Shown: positions 52,769 through 61,217 of the stretch, one piece after another
Numbering within the stretch: position 1 is the stretch's first letter
How the letters are laid out: every line of letters starts with the position of its first letter
Origin: Aliiroseovarius sediminis
Lineage (GTDB): Bacteria; Pseudomonadota; Alphaproteobacteria; Rhodobacterales; Rhodobacteraceae
Assembly (NCBI RefSeq): GCF_022678485.1
Contig: NZ_JALBYP010000035.1
Span: 1-64,000 of the forward strand
Length of the DNA stretch: 64,000 nt
Direction: 5' to 3'
Position numbers and translations under genes: made by a program
Notes under the pieces: generated by a model
What the model was told of the DNA's origin: nothing
The model's input: only the letters and a program-made list of their open reading frames with translations
Database searches by the model: none

Positions 52769-53647
52769 ATGGCTCAACAACTGACATCGACCGCGCCTGT
52801 CAAGGCGGCTGGTCTTATGGTTCTGGCGGGCGCAAGCTTCGCGGTCGTGAACACCGCCCTGCAAGGGGCGACTATGAAAATGGGGGCGTCCGCGCCCTCG
52901 GTCACATTCTGGCAATATCTGATTGCATTGGGGTTTTACCTACCGTGGGTGGTTCGCCACCGAGCGGCAGCGATGAACACCGGGCAGATCTGGCTGCATA
53001 TCCTGCGCGTGGCATTGGCCGCCGGGGGCGTGCAGCTTTGGACGCTGGGCTTGGCGCATGTGCCGATCTGGCAGGCCATTGCGCTGATCCTGCTATCACC
53101 CTTTTTTGTAACCTTTGGCGCGGGGCTGGTTTTGCGCGAAACTGTGTCCATCCACCGCTGGGGTGCGGTCGTTCTGGGCATCATCGGCGGCGCAGTAATC
53201 CTTGAGCCTTGGTCTGACCGGTTTCAGATTGCCGCCCTTTTGCCCGTTGGCGCTGCGGCACTTTGGGCCGCCAGCTCGGTCATCACAAAGTTTCTGACCC
53301 GCGCTGACGGGCCTGAGACAGTGACGATCTATCTTCTGGTCCTGCTTGGCCCATTGAATGCTGCGCTGGCGCTGGGGTCGGGCTTTGCGCTGCCGGCGGA
53401 CGCGATCTGGCTGGTCGTGGGGGCTGGGCTTCTGACGGCGTTTGCCCAACACGTATTGGTGCGCGCCTATTCCCTGGCCGATGCGGCATACCTGCAACCT
53501 TTCGATCACTTGAAACTGGTGTTCAACGTGCTGCTGGGATTTGCGGTGTTCGGCTTTATGCCCACCGGGTCGATGTGGCTAGGCACGGCGATCATCCTTG
53601 CGGCCAGCTTTTATTTGCTGGAACAGGAACGTCGCCACCCCGCTTAA
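52769..53647 (+). CDS. ribN: Riboflavin transporter RibN (EamA/DMT family)
   Basis: This 292-residue inner-membrane protein has about ten transmembrane segments in two EamA repeats (GLMVLAGASFAVVNTALQGA; LPVGAAALWAASSVITKFLT; LLTAFAQHVLVRAYSLADAA, then AYLQPFDHLKLVFNVLLGF). The FMN riboswitch upstream points to riboflavin import as in the RibN group, rather than another metabolite. ATG 52769 is used; an earlier in-frame ATG is inside the leader. It is monocistronic. Confidence 0.9.
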   Translation: MAQQLTSTAPVKAAGLMVLAGASFAVVNTALQGATMKMGASAPSVTFWQYLIALGFYLPWVVRHRAAAMNTGQIWLHILRVALAAGGVQLWTLGLAHVPIWQAIALILLSPFFVTFGAGLVLRETVSIHRWGAVVLGIIGGAVILEPWSDRFQIAALLPVGAAALWAASSVITKFLTRADGPETVTIYLLVLLGPLNAALALGSGFALPADAIWLVVGAGLLTAFAQHVLVRAYSLADAAYLQPFDHLKLVFNVLLGFAVFGFMPTGSMWLGTAIILAASFYLLEQERRHPA

Positions 53648-53679
53648 AAGCAAAAGGCGCGGAGGTACCCCCCCGCGCC
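53646..53679 (-). terminator. Terminator of the hsp20 gene
   Basis: On the minus strand GGCGCGG and CCGCGCC form a 7-bp stem with a 10-base loop, followed by TTTTGCTTTT. It lies 29 bp past the stop of the minus-strand Hsp20 gene and just after the ribN stop. Confidence 0.75.
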
Positions 53680-53707
53680 CGACTTCTACATACGACTGAT
53701 GGGCTGA

Positions 53708-54160
53708 TTAGGCCTCGATCGTTTTGTGTTCCACGTCGTTCGATTTTGAAATCTCGATCCGGCGTGGTTTCAGGGCCTCGGGCACTTCGCGAACAAGGTC
53801 GATATGCAACATGCCGTGTTCGTGGGCCGCGCCGGTTACGCGCACATGATCGGCAAGATGGAACCGACGTTCGAACGCGCGGGTAGCAATGCCACGATGC
53901 AGATAGGTCCGCTCTTCCTCGTCCGCCTTTCTGGCCGAGATGATCAGCGCGTTTTCACGAACCTCTACCGACAATTCGTCATCCGTAAAGCCCGCCACGG
54001 CGACCGAGATACGCCAGCCGTCTTCTGCTGTCTTCTCGATGTTATAGGGCGGATAGGTTTCGCGGCTCACGTCATTTGTCAGCACACGATCCATAAGATC
54101 GGCAACCTGATCGAAGCCAACGGTGGCCCGGTATAGGGGCGTTAGGTCAAAGTTACGCAT
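53708..54160 (-). CDS. Hsp20-family small heat-shock protein (IbpA-like)
   Basis: This 150-residue chaperone binds unfolding proteins. The alpha-crystallin domain spans about residues 38-132: PYNIEKTAEDGWRISVAVAG, LSVEVRENALIISARKADEE and HRGIATRAFERRFHLADHVR with the last strand GMLHIDLVREVPEALKPRRI. The N terminus MRNFDLTPLYRATVGFDQVA is the standard IbpA start. The leader carries a ROSE-type hairpin over the ribosome-binding site, so expression should rise with temperature. A terminator lies downstream; the gene stands alone. Confidence 0.95.
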   Translation of the reverse strand: MRNFDLTPLYRATVGFDQVADLMDRVLTNDVSRETYPPYNIEKTAEDGWRISVAVAGFTDDELSVEVRENALIISARKADEEERTYLHRGIATRAFERRFHLADHVRVTGAAHEHGMLHIDLVREVPEALKPRRIEISKSNDVEHKTIEA

Positions 54161-54260
54161 TATGTCCTCCTAAAAGCGACAATGGTTGGGCCTTCCCTTT
54201 GTTGGGACAGGCAATTGAGCGGGCCCGGCCATCCGGCACCCGCAGCATAGATTTAAGACG
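54161..54260 (-). promoter_or_regulatory. ROSE-like RNA thermometer before hsp20
   Basis: On the minus strand TGTCGCTTTTAGGAGGACA can fold as a short hairpin in which T-C-G-C-T pairs with A-G-G-A, one G bulged, the ROSE consensus (UYGCU with AGGA), and it hides the AGGAGG next to the ATG. Upstream, GAGCGGGCCCGGCC and the GGCCGGATGGC region form a GC-rich hairpin as in other ROSE leaders. The exact 5' end is not defined. Confidence 0.75.
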
Positions 54261-54281
54261 GAATTTCAGCCCTTCAAGGGG

Positions 54282-55109
54282 TCAGGGGCGCAGGAATTTT
54301 GCGCCACCCGGCCCCGCGGCACCGGTGCCAAAGGTGCTGACCGGCGGGCGTGACACCGTCTGCGACCGCGTGAACACGCCGTCGCCATCGGCCAGCATTT
54401 TCAAAAGCTCGGCCAGTGGCGTTTCCAGGTTCGTGCCCAGCGACACTGGAATATCACGTACCATCGCCTTGGCCGATATGACCGATACAATCGCAGGTGT
54501 TCCGTCCTGCACCACGAAAACAGGCGCGCCGGATGATCCGAAGTCAACCGAGCAGCTCATCACCAGCGCGCCGCTTTGGCGGGCCAGAACCTTGCACATT
54601 TCCTGCAATGCCGGGCTATCAGCACGATCACGAGCATAGGAGACGACACCCACCTCGGCGCCCTTGCGCGGGCGCGAATGAACCGCGAACGGCCTGACCG
54701 AGTTCTTACGGATCGGTTGGTCCAGCTCAAGCACCGCAAGATCGTTCACAACCCGGGCCGCCTTGTCGTTGCCCGCAAATTCGAAACCGGGATGCACGAC
54801 GGCGCGCCGCACCCCGCGATAGGCAGAGGCCCGGCCATTTCGCCACCCGGCCAGAAATTGGATATCTTCGGGCCGGACACGTTCGCGGGTGGTCTTGTCG
54901 AACATGCAATGCCCAGCGGTCAGCACCAGATTGTCGGCAATCAATGCCCCCGTGCACAACCCGCCCGCGCCGATATTCAGCCGCCCGACACCTTCCCAGC
55001 CGCGACTTTCGTCACTGGTCATCAGCGTCCGAAGGGGGGACGGGTCCGAAGCGACCAAGGGGCTGGCAAGCCCCAATGCCACCACCATCAATGCAATTAG
55101 CTTCTTCAT
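54282..55109 (-). CDS. Secreted trypsin-like serine protease
   Basis: The 275-residue protein starts with a signal peptide (MKKLIALMVVALGLASPLVA). The mature S1-family domain has the triad: His in ALIADNLVLTAGHCMF, Asp in VNDLAVLELDQPIRK, Ser in DFGSSGAPVFVV. One disulfide is likely between CTGALI and TAGHC. The C terminus after residue 235 is low in structure. It should act in the periplasm or outside. ATG 55109 gives a good signal peptide, and the longer frame is rejected. Confidence 0.9.
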   Translation of the reverse strand: MKKLIALMVVALGLASPLVASDPSPLRTLMTSDESRGWEGVGRLNIGAGGLCTGALIADNLVLTAGHCMFDKTTRERVRPEDIQFLAGWRNGRASAYRGVRRAVVHPGFEFAGNDKAARVVNDLAVLELDQPIRKNSVRPFAVHSRPRKGAEVGVVSYARDRADSPALQEMCKVLARQSGALVMSCSVDFGSSGAPVFVVQDGTPAIVSVISAKAMVRDIPVSLGTNLETPLAELLKMLADGDGVFTRSQTVSRPPVSTFGTGAAGPGGAKFLRP

Positions 55110-55198
55110 GTTTCTGCCTCTGGCGGGACGTTTCAGGCGCCCTCTGACCATATGTCTACGGCGAAAACAGTCGTAAGAGAAAGGAAAAACTAGCACGA

Positions 55199-56479
55199 TC
55201 AGCCCAATTTACGCGGCTGTGGCCCGCCGGTGGCCCAGTCCAGCAACTCGACTGTGTGGACCACAGGAACGCCGGTGCCGGACCCAATTTGCATCATGCA
55301 ACCGATATTACCAGCGGCGATGATCTCGGGCGTCTTGGCTTCCAGATTGGCGACCTTGCGGCGTTTCAGCTCTTGCGAGATCGCGGGTTGCATCAGGTTA
55401 TAAGTCCCGGCAGAGCCACAGCACAGATGCGCATCGACGGGTTCGACGATCTCGAACCCTGCCCGTTTCAGCAAGGTCTGGGGTTGGGTTTTAACCTGCT
55501 GACCGTGTTGCAGACTACAGGCGGAATGATAAGCGACCCGCGCATTCATCTGCGCTTCGGGCAGGTCGAGTTTCATCAAAAGCTCGCTGACATCCATGGC
55601 CAGCGCAGACACTGTGGCAGCGTCTTCGGCCAGCGCATCGTTGCGGAACATGTGCCCGTAATCCTTGACCGTCGTGCCACAGCCCGAGGTGTTGATCACG
55701 ATTGCGTCCAGCCCGTCGCCTCGTTGTTCTGCCATCCATGCGTCGATGTTGGCGGCGGCCTGCGCGTGGCTGTCGTCGACTTTGCCCATGTGATGGGTCA
55801 ACGCGCCACAACAGCCCATGCCCTTCGCCACGACAACCTCACAGCCCAGACGTGTCAGCAGGCGGATGGTGGCGTCGTTGATATCCGTATCCAGCGCCTT
55901 TTGCGCGCAACCCGTCAACAGCGCCACCCGCATCTTGCGCTCGCCCTTGGCCGGGAAGGTCTGCGGGGTGTCGTTCGAACTGGGACGCGGCAGCTTTGGT
56001 GGTGCCATTTCCAGCATCGCCTTCAGACGCGGGTCGGGCATGAACCGGCGCAAAGGTCGCCCCAGCCGCGCGGCCTGCATCGCCAGCCGGAACCGGCCCG
56101 GATAGGGGATGATCTGCGCCAGCATCCAACGCAGCATCCGGTCAAACAGCGGGCGTTTATAGGTCTGTTCGATATGCGCGCGGGCGTGGTCGACCAAATG
56201 CATGTAGTGCACCCCCGATGGGCAAGTCGTCATACAAGCAAGGCAGGACAGGCATTTGTCCACATGCTCGACCGTTTTTTTGTCGGCGGGGCGTCCGGCC
56301 TCCAGCATATCCTTGATCAGATAGATGCGACCGCGCGGGCTGTCCAACTCGTCGCCCAGCACTTGATAGGTTGGGCAAGTCGCGGTGCAGAACCCGCAAT
56401 GCACGCAGGACCGCAGGATTTCATTGGCGCGCTTGATCGCGGGATCTTTCAACTGCTCGTCTGTGAAATGCGTTTGCAT
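55199..56479 (-). CDS. glcF: Glycolate oxidase iron-sulfur subunit GlcF
   Basis: This 426-residue subunit carries electrons from glycolate oxidation to the quinone pool. It has two 4Fe-4S motifs, CVHCGFCTATCPTY and CLSCLACMTTCPSG, and two CCG domains (GMGCCGALTHHMGKV and DAHLCCGSAGTYNLM). It follows glcE by 1 bp. GGGAG lies upstream of the ATG. The complete glcDEF set lets the cell use glycolate released by phytoplankton. The C-terminal half also holds TSGCGTTVKDYGHMF, usual for the family. Confidence 0.95.
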   Translation of the reverse strand: MQTHFTDEQLKDPAIKRANEILRSCVHCGFCTATCPTYQVLGDELDSPRGRIYLIKDMLEAGRPADKKTVEHVDKCLSCLACMTTCPSGVHYMHLVDHARAHIEQTYKRPLFDRMLRWMLAQIIPYPGRFRLAMQAARLGRPLRRFMPDPRLKAMLEMAPPKLPRPSSNDTPQTFPAKGERKMRVALLTGCAQKALDTDINDATIRLLTRLGCEVVVAKGMGCCGALTHHMGKVDDSHAQAAANIDAWMAEQRGDGLDAIVINTSGCGTTVKDYGHMFRNDALAEDAATVSALAMDVSELLMKLDLPEAQMNARVAYHSACSLQHGQQVKTQPQTLLKRAGFEIVEPVDAHLCCGSAGTYNLMQPAISQELKRRKVANLEAKTPEIIAAGNIGCMMQIGSGTGVPVVHTVELLDWATGGPQPRKLG

Positions 56480-56480
56480 G

Positions 56481-57605
56481 TCAGGCTCCCATCAGGCCGG
56501 GGTTCAGGATGCCGCGCGGATCGAATTTTGCGCGCAGGCCGCGGGTCAGCGCCGCGATGGGGCCGGGTTCTGGCTGGAACACCGGCACCGAGGCGCGCGT
56601 TTCCGCGCTGGCCCGCATCAATGTGGCGTGGCCGCCGATATGGCTCAGATCGTCGCGGATCATCTGGGCGCCTGCATCGCCTTCGTCGGCCACGCGCAGC
56701 CAGACCAGCCCACCGCCCCAGTCGTAAATTGCGTCTGGCGCCAAAGCGCCCAGCTCTCGGACAAGCGTTGGCCCATCGGACGGTTTCACCGAAATGCGCC
56801 AGACCGCGCCATCTTTTCCGGCAAAAGGTGTGACGTCGCGCAGGTCGGACCAGAGGGTTGCGGACGCCGCGCCCTTGACCATATCGAAACCTTGAAGCAC
56901 GCCGTCCCGCAGAGCTTTGGCACGATAGGACACCGATTGTTCCAAGCCTTCAAGCCGCACCGTCGTCTGCCCGTTCATCTGCGCAGCCCCGGTTACATCG
57001 AACGGCGACCCCAGCGCTGCGGCCATCGACGTCACAGCGGTTTCCGCCGATTGTCCGTCGCAGATCAACGTGGCCTCGGTTTCAGGAATGGCGAGCACCT
57101 TCAGGCTGACCTCGGTCAACATGCCCAACGTGCCCCAGCTTCCGGTCATCAGCTTCACCAGATCATAGCCGGTCACGTTTTTCATCACCCGCCCGCCGTT
57201 TTTTAGGACCCGCCCCTGCCCGTCCACGAAACGGACGCCAAGGCAGAAATCACGGGCCGCCCCAACTTGGATGCGGCGCGGGCCAGAGGCATTGGTTGCG
57301 ATCACCCCGCCGATGGTCGACCTCCCCTTGGTGCCCAAAAGTGCGCGCAAGTCGCCCGGTTCAAACGCGAGCCGCTGACCTTCGCCCGCCAGCAGTTCTT
57401 CGATCTCGGTCAGCGGTGTCCCGGCGCGCGCCACTAGAGTCAGCGCGCCGGGTTCATAGAGGGTGACCCCAGTCAGGCCGCGTGTCGAAAGGTCCGCACC
57501 ATCAACCGGCGCGCCGATATCGCGGGTGCCTCCGCCCCGGATGCGCAGAGGGGCGTTCGCGGCGGCAATCACCTCGGCCAACTCTGCTTCTGTTGTCGGG
57601 GTCAT
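56481..57605 (-). CDS. glcE: Glycolate oxidase subunit GlcE
   Basis: This 374-residue FAD-binding-type subunit shows PLRIRGGGTRDIGAPVDGAD, GRSTIGGVIATNASGPRRIQ and NVTGYDLVKLMTGSWGTLGM, the common features of GlcE. It works with GlcD and GlcF as glycolate dehydrogenase. The start overlaps the glcD stop by 4 bp (ATGA). Length is normal. The C terminus ends DPRGILNPGLMGA. The FAD-linked-oxidase half is weaker than in GlcD, as is usual. Confidence 0.95.
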   Translation of the reverse strand: MTPTTEAELAEVIAAANAPLRIRGGGTRDIGAPVDGADLSTRGLTGVTLYEPGALTLVARAGTPLTEIEELLAGEGQRLAFEPGDLRALLGTKGRSTIGGVIATNASGPRRIQVGAARDFCLGVRFVDGQGRVLKNGGRVMKNVTGYDLVKLMTGSWGTLGMLTEVSLKVLAIPETEATLICDGQSAETAVTSMAAALGSPFDVTGAAQMNGQTTVRLEGLEQSVSYRAKALRDGVLQGFDMVKGAASATLWSDLRDVTPFAGKDGAVWRISVKPSDGPTLVRELGALAPDAIYDWGGGLVWLRVADEGDAGAQMIRDDLSHIGGHATLMRASAETRASVPVFQPEPGPIAALTRGLRAKFDPRGILNPGLMGA

Positions 57606-59035
57606 GACGCGCGCCTTGTTTCCGTGGACGCCAAGGGGAACACCTTGGCCGGGTTCAAAAGCCAGTTCGGGTCGAACACGTCTTTCACCGCCAGTTGTAT
57701 CTCCAAATCACTTTGATTGTATTGTGAAGCCATCAAGTCCCTTTTTTCTACTCCCACGCCGTGTTCCCCGGTCAGGCATCCACCGACCTCGACACAAAGC
57801 TTCAGAATGTCGGCGCCGAAGGCCTCGCATTTCTCGAGATCGCCGGGCTTGTTGGCATCAAACAGGATCAGCGGGTGCATGTTACCATCGCCCGCGTGAA
57901 AGACGTTGCCCACGTCCAGGCCATATTCCTTCGACATCTCGTCAATGCGCCGAAGCACCAAGGGCAGTTCAGACACCGGAATTGTCCCGTCCAAGCACAT
58001 GTAGTCGTTGATTTGCCCCATCGCGCCAAATGCCGATTTGCGGCCCAGCCAGATCTTCGCGCTTTCCTCGGCCGATGTGCTTTCACGCAGTTCCACCGGA
58101 TTGTGGGTGCGCGCGATCTTGACGATGCGCGACAGTTGGTCGTCGATTTCTGCGTCCGAGCCTTCGACCTCGATGATCAACAGCGCCTCGCAATCGGGGT
58201 ATCCTGCGCCCGCAAAGGCTTCGGTCGCGCGGATGCAGGGGCGGTCCATAAATTCGATCGCCACAGGCAGGATGCCGGATTTGATGATGTCCGAGACACA
58301 GGCACCCGCGACCTCGTTTGAATCAAAGCCGATCAGCACTGGCCGCGCGCCTTCAGGTTTGGCAAGGATGCGCAAAGTTGCCTCGGTCACGATGCCCAAC
58401 TGGCCTTCGGACCCACAGATCAGCCCCAACAGGTCCAACCCGCCCGCGTCCAGATGCGCGCCGCCGATTTCCAGAACCTCGCCGTCGGCCATGACCATGG
58501 TCACGCCCATCAGGTTGTTGGTGGTAACACCGTATTTCAGGCAATGCGCCCCACCCGAATTCATCGCGATGTTGCCCGCAATCGCGCAGGCTAGTTGAGA
58601 GGACGGGTCGGGCGCATAGAAGAACCCTTCTTCCTCGACAGCGCCTGTGACCGACAAATTGGTGCGCCCCGACTGCACGCGGATGATCCGGTTGGCATAA
58701 TCCGTTTCCAGCACCGCGTTCAGCCGGGCCACGCCAAGGATCACGCTGTCTGCCGTGGGCAATGCGCCACCTGCCAGCGATGTGCCTGCCCCGCGCGGCA
58801 CAACCGGCACGCTTTCTTCATGGCAAATGCGCATGACGGCAGCGACCTCGGCGGTCGACGTCGGCAGAACGGCGCAGAGCGGTGGACATTTGTATGCGGT
58901 CAGCGCGTCACATTCGTAAGCGCGCGTCTGGATCGGGTCATGCACCACCGCCCCCTCTGGCAACACCGATTGCAGGCGCTTCACGATCTGATCCTTGCGC
59001 GCGAGGATCGCGGGATCGGGGGTCGGCATCTGCAT
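57602..59035 (-). CDS. glcD: Glycolate oxidase catalytic subunit GlcD
   Basis: This 477-residue flavoprotein oxidises glycolate to glyoxylate. It has the PCMH FAD domain (VPVVPRGAGTSLAGGALPTA, then NIAMNSGGAHCLKYGVTTNN and CGSEGQLGIVTEATLRIL) and the FAD-oxidase C domain (VFHAGDGNMHPLILFD, GGCLTGEHGVGVEKRDLM). ATG 59035 has AAGGAGA 7 bases upstream. It begins the glcDEF operon; no GlcC-type regulator is found nearby in this window. Substrate assignment rests on the DEF gene set. The start at 59029 is also possible. Confidence 0.95.
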   Translation of the reverse strand: MQMPTPDPAILARKDQIVKRLQSVLPEGAVVHDPIQTRAYECDALTAYKCPPLCAVLPTSTAEVAAVMRICHEESVPVVPRGAGTSLAGGALPTADSVILGVARLNAVLETDYANRIIRVQSGRTNLSVTGAVEEEGFFYAPDPSSQLACAIAGNIAMNSGGAHCLKYGVTTNNLMGVTMVMADGEVLEIGGAHLDAGGLDLLGLICGSEGQLGIVTEATLRILAKPEGARPVLIGFDSNEVAGACVSDIIKSGILPVAIEFMDRPCIRATEAFAGAGYPDCEALLIIEVEGSDAEIDDQLSRIVKIARTHNPVELRESTSAEESAKIWLGRKSAFGAMGQINDYMCLDGTIPVSELPLVLRRIDEMSKEYGLDVGNVFHAGDGNMHPLILFDANKPGDLEKCEAFGADILKLCVEVGGCLTGEHGVGVEKRDLMASQYNQSDLEIQLAVKDVFDPNWLLNPAKVFPLASTETRRAS

Positions 59036-59120
59036 AGCGTGTCTCCTTTGCTCGGCATGAGACAAGAATGGAAGTCCCCACGTCTTTTCGCAAGTGAAAG
59101 GCGCGGGGGCGGGGCGTAGA

Positions 59121-61217
59121 TTAGCTGCGCGACCTATCGACCCCGCGCCGCGCGCCCCCGCGCCCTTCGATCAGCCAGGCCCCGATCAGCGACAACGCAG
59201 CAAGCGCCAGCATCAGCCAAGGCGGCGCCAGCGGAATAACCCGGATCGCCTGCGTTATATAGGCGTTGCGCGGCGTGTATCCAACCCAGCCACGCCCGTG
59301 AGCTACCTGCCCGACGCGCACCGGGCGCAGACCGGGCACGCCGTCTTCGATCCGTTTGACAGTGCCCCCGGTCGCGTTGCCAACAGGGGCAAGCGGGGCA
59401 GCATCGGCGACCGGCTGTTCAAATTCGCGCAACGCAGCCAATCCGCGGACCACGACGGTCGTCAATTCGCCCTGATCGACACGATAGAGCCCTTGTTCGG
59501 CGGCCTCCACATCCGCGACAAAGACGCCGGGCGCCTGTTCGGTCAGGGCCAAATCGGCCTGCGTCCCATCGGGCGCGGTCATGGTAACGTCAGGCAAGCT
59601 GTCGGCCATCGTGCGCCGGGTGATCTGCAACCCCGTGTCGGTGGCGGTGGCGGTCAGGGCTTCTTCCTCAAGCTCGGGTTCGCGCATCAACCAGTGGGCC
59701 AGACGGCGCAGCAGCTCAAGTTGGGGCCCACCGCCCTGATAGCCGCGGGCCCACAGCCACGCGTGATCAGATCCCAGAAGCGCGACGCGCCCCTCACCAG
59801 CCCGGTCCACGATCAAAAGCGCTCCGTCATCGGGGCCGGTCAGGATCGTGTGGCCGCCGGTTGGTTCCATCTCGACCCGGCGCAGCCACGGGCCCCAGCC
59901 GTCTTCGGGGGCAAAATCGGCCAGATCGCGCGTGATTGGGTGGCGGGCACCGGCGTCGTTGATAGCGGGGCGAAACGCGTCCTCGACCAGCCGACCGGTC
60001 GGGAAAGCGGGCAGGATGCCCGACAGGGCGGATCGCGCGATGCTTTCCGCCCCGCCCAGCGATGGCCCAGCCGCGATCAGAATTGCGCCGCCCCGTTCGA
60101 CATAGGATCGCACGCTTTCCAGATAGCCGCCGGGCAGGATACCGCGCAGGCGGTAGCGGTCGAAGATAATCAGATCAAATTCGTCGATCTTGTCGACGAA
60201 CAACTCCTGCGTCGGGAAGGCGATCAGGCTCAGTTCATGCACCGGCACGCCGTCCTGCTTATCAGGTGGGCGCAGAATGGTGAAATGTACAAGGTCCACT
60301 GCCCCGTCAGATTTCAGCAGGTTGCGCCAGGTCCGGGTGCCGGGATGCGGCGTACCCGACACCAAGAGCACCCGAAGCCGATCGCGCACACCGTTGATTT
60401 CGATCACGGCGGCGTTGTTGCGGTCGGTCAATTCGCCCTCGGTCGTGGGCAGGGTCACATGGATCAGATTGCGCCCGGCATGGGTCAGCGTGATGGGCAG
60501 TACAAGTTCGGCCCCGATCCGCGCTATAACAGGTTCGGGCGTGCCGCCATCGCGCGACACCAGCAATTCGACAGGCCCTTCGACCGGGGGCGTGGCGCCC
60601 AGCGCATCGACCCGAAGGCGAATTTCGGTCGGCTCGTCCAGAATGGCGAAGGCTGGGGCTTGGGTGACGGACAGGCGCAAGTCCCAATCCGCCGCACGGC
60701 CCGTCAGCAAGGTCTGGAACGGCGCAGGCAGATCGGGTGCCAGTCCCGCGTCATGCACCACACCGTCTGTGACCGCGACCACCCCCGCCACGCGGTCGCG
60801 CGGCAGGTCGGCCAGGGCGGCCGAGATGGCCTGCATCAGATAAGTGCCGTCCGGCGTTGCGGGGCGGGCGAATTCGGACAGCGTGCGTTCGGTCAGCTCC
60901 AACCCCGTGCGGGCGGCGACCTGAGCGCGCAAGACCTCAAGCGCCGCGGCATTCTGGGCGGCGCGGTCGGACAGGTCTTGCGAGGCGCTGTCATCCACCA
61001 TCACCAGCAGGATATCGGACAGGGGGGATCGGTCTTCTTGTTGCAGGGATGGACCCGCAAGAGCCACCAGCACCGCCAGCGCGGCCACACCCCGCAGCGC
61101 CCAGCCCGTCAGCCCGCGCCAGATCGCGACGATCAGCGCCACAAGGGCCAGCACCGCCAGCGCTCCGATCACCGGCCACGCAAGCCCGGGTGAAAATATG
61201 ACGTCGGCGGCAGTCAT
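59121..61217 (-). CDS. Large membrane protein with glutamine-amidotransferase-like domain (BatA/MoxR-cluster type)
   Basis: This 698-residue protein has two N-terminal membrane segments (LAWPVIGALAVLALVALIVA; ALRGVAALAVLVALAG) and one at the C terminus (PPWLMLALAALSLIGAWLIE). Between lie a region with VMVDDSASQDLSDRAAQNAA and VAGVVAVTDGVVHDAG, of von Willebrand A-like type, and a domain resembling class I glutamine amidotransferases (VRSYVERGGAILIAAGPSLG). The role is unknown; related genes cluster with a MoxR ATPase and DUF58. It overlaps the next gene by 4 bp. Confidence 0.83.
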   Translation of the reverse strand: MTAADVIFSPGLAWPVIGALAVLALVALIVAIWRGLTGWALRGVAALAVLVALAGPSLQQEDRSPLSDILLVMVDDSASQDLSDRAAQNAAALEVLRAQVAARTGLELTERTLSEFARPATPDGTYLMQAISAALADLPRDRVAGVVAVTDGVVHDAGLAPDLPAPFQTLLTGRAADWDLRLSVTQAPAFAILDEPTEIRLRVDALGATPPVEGPVELLVSRDGGTPEPVIARIGAELVLPITLTHAGRNLIHVTLPTTEGELTDRNNAAVIEINGVRDRLRVLLVSGTPHPGTRTWRNLLKSDGAVDLVHFTILRPPDKQDGVPVHELSLIAFPTQELFVDKIDEFDLIIFDRYRLRGILPGGYLESVRSYVERGGAILIAAGPSLGGAESIARSALSGILPAFPTGRLVEDAFRPAINDAGARHPITRDLADFAPEDGWGPWLRRVEMEPTGGHTILTGPDDGALLIVDRAGEGRVALLGSDHAWLWARGYQGGGPQLELLRRLAHWLMREPELEEEALTATATDTGLQITRRTMADSLPDVTMTAPDGTQADLALTEQAPGVFVADVEAAEQGLYRVDQGELTTVVVRGLAALREFEQPVADAAPLAPVGNATGGTVKRIEDGVPGLRPVRVGQVAHGRGWVGYTPRNAYITQAIRVIPLAPPWLMLALAALSLIGAWLIEGRGGARRGVDRSRS

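Noticed and set aside
55256-56833. Long open frame antisense to glcF and glcE
   Set aside because: Opposite a clearly conserved operon; no domain; codon-bias shadow.
59094-61193. A 699-codon frame antisense to the 698-residue membrane protein
   Set aside because: The minus-strand frame has clear membrane segments and domains; the antisense one reads as Arg/Gly/Gln-rich noise.
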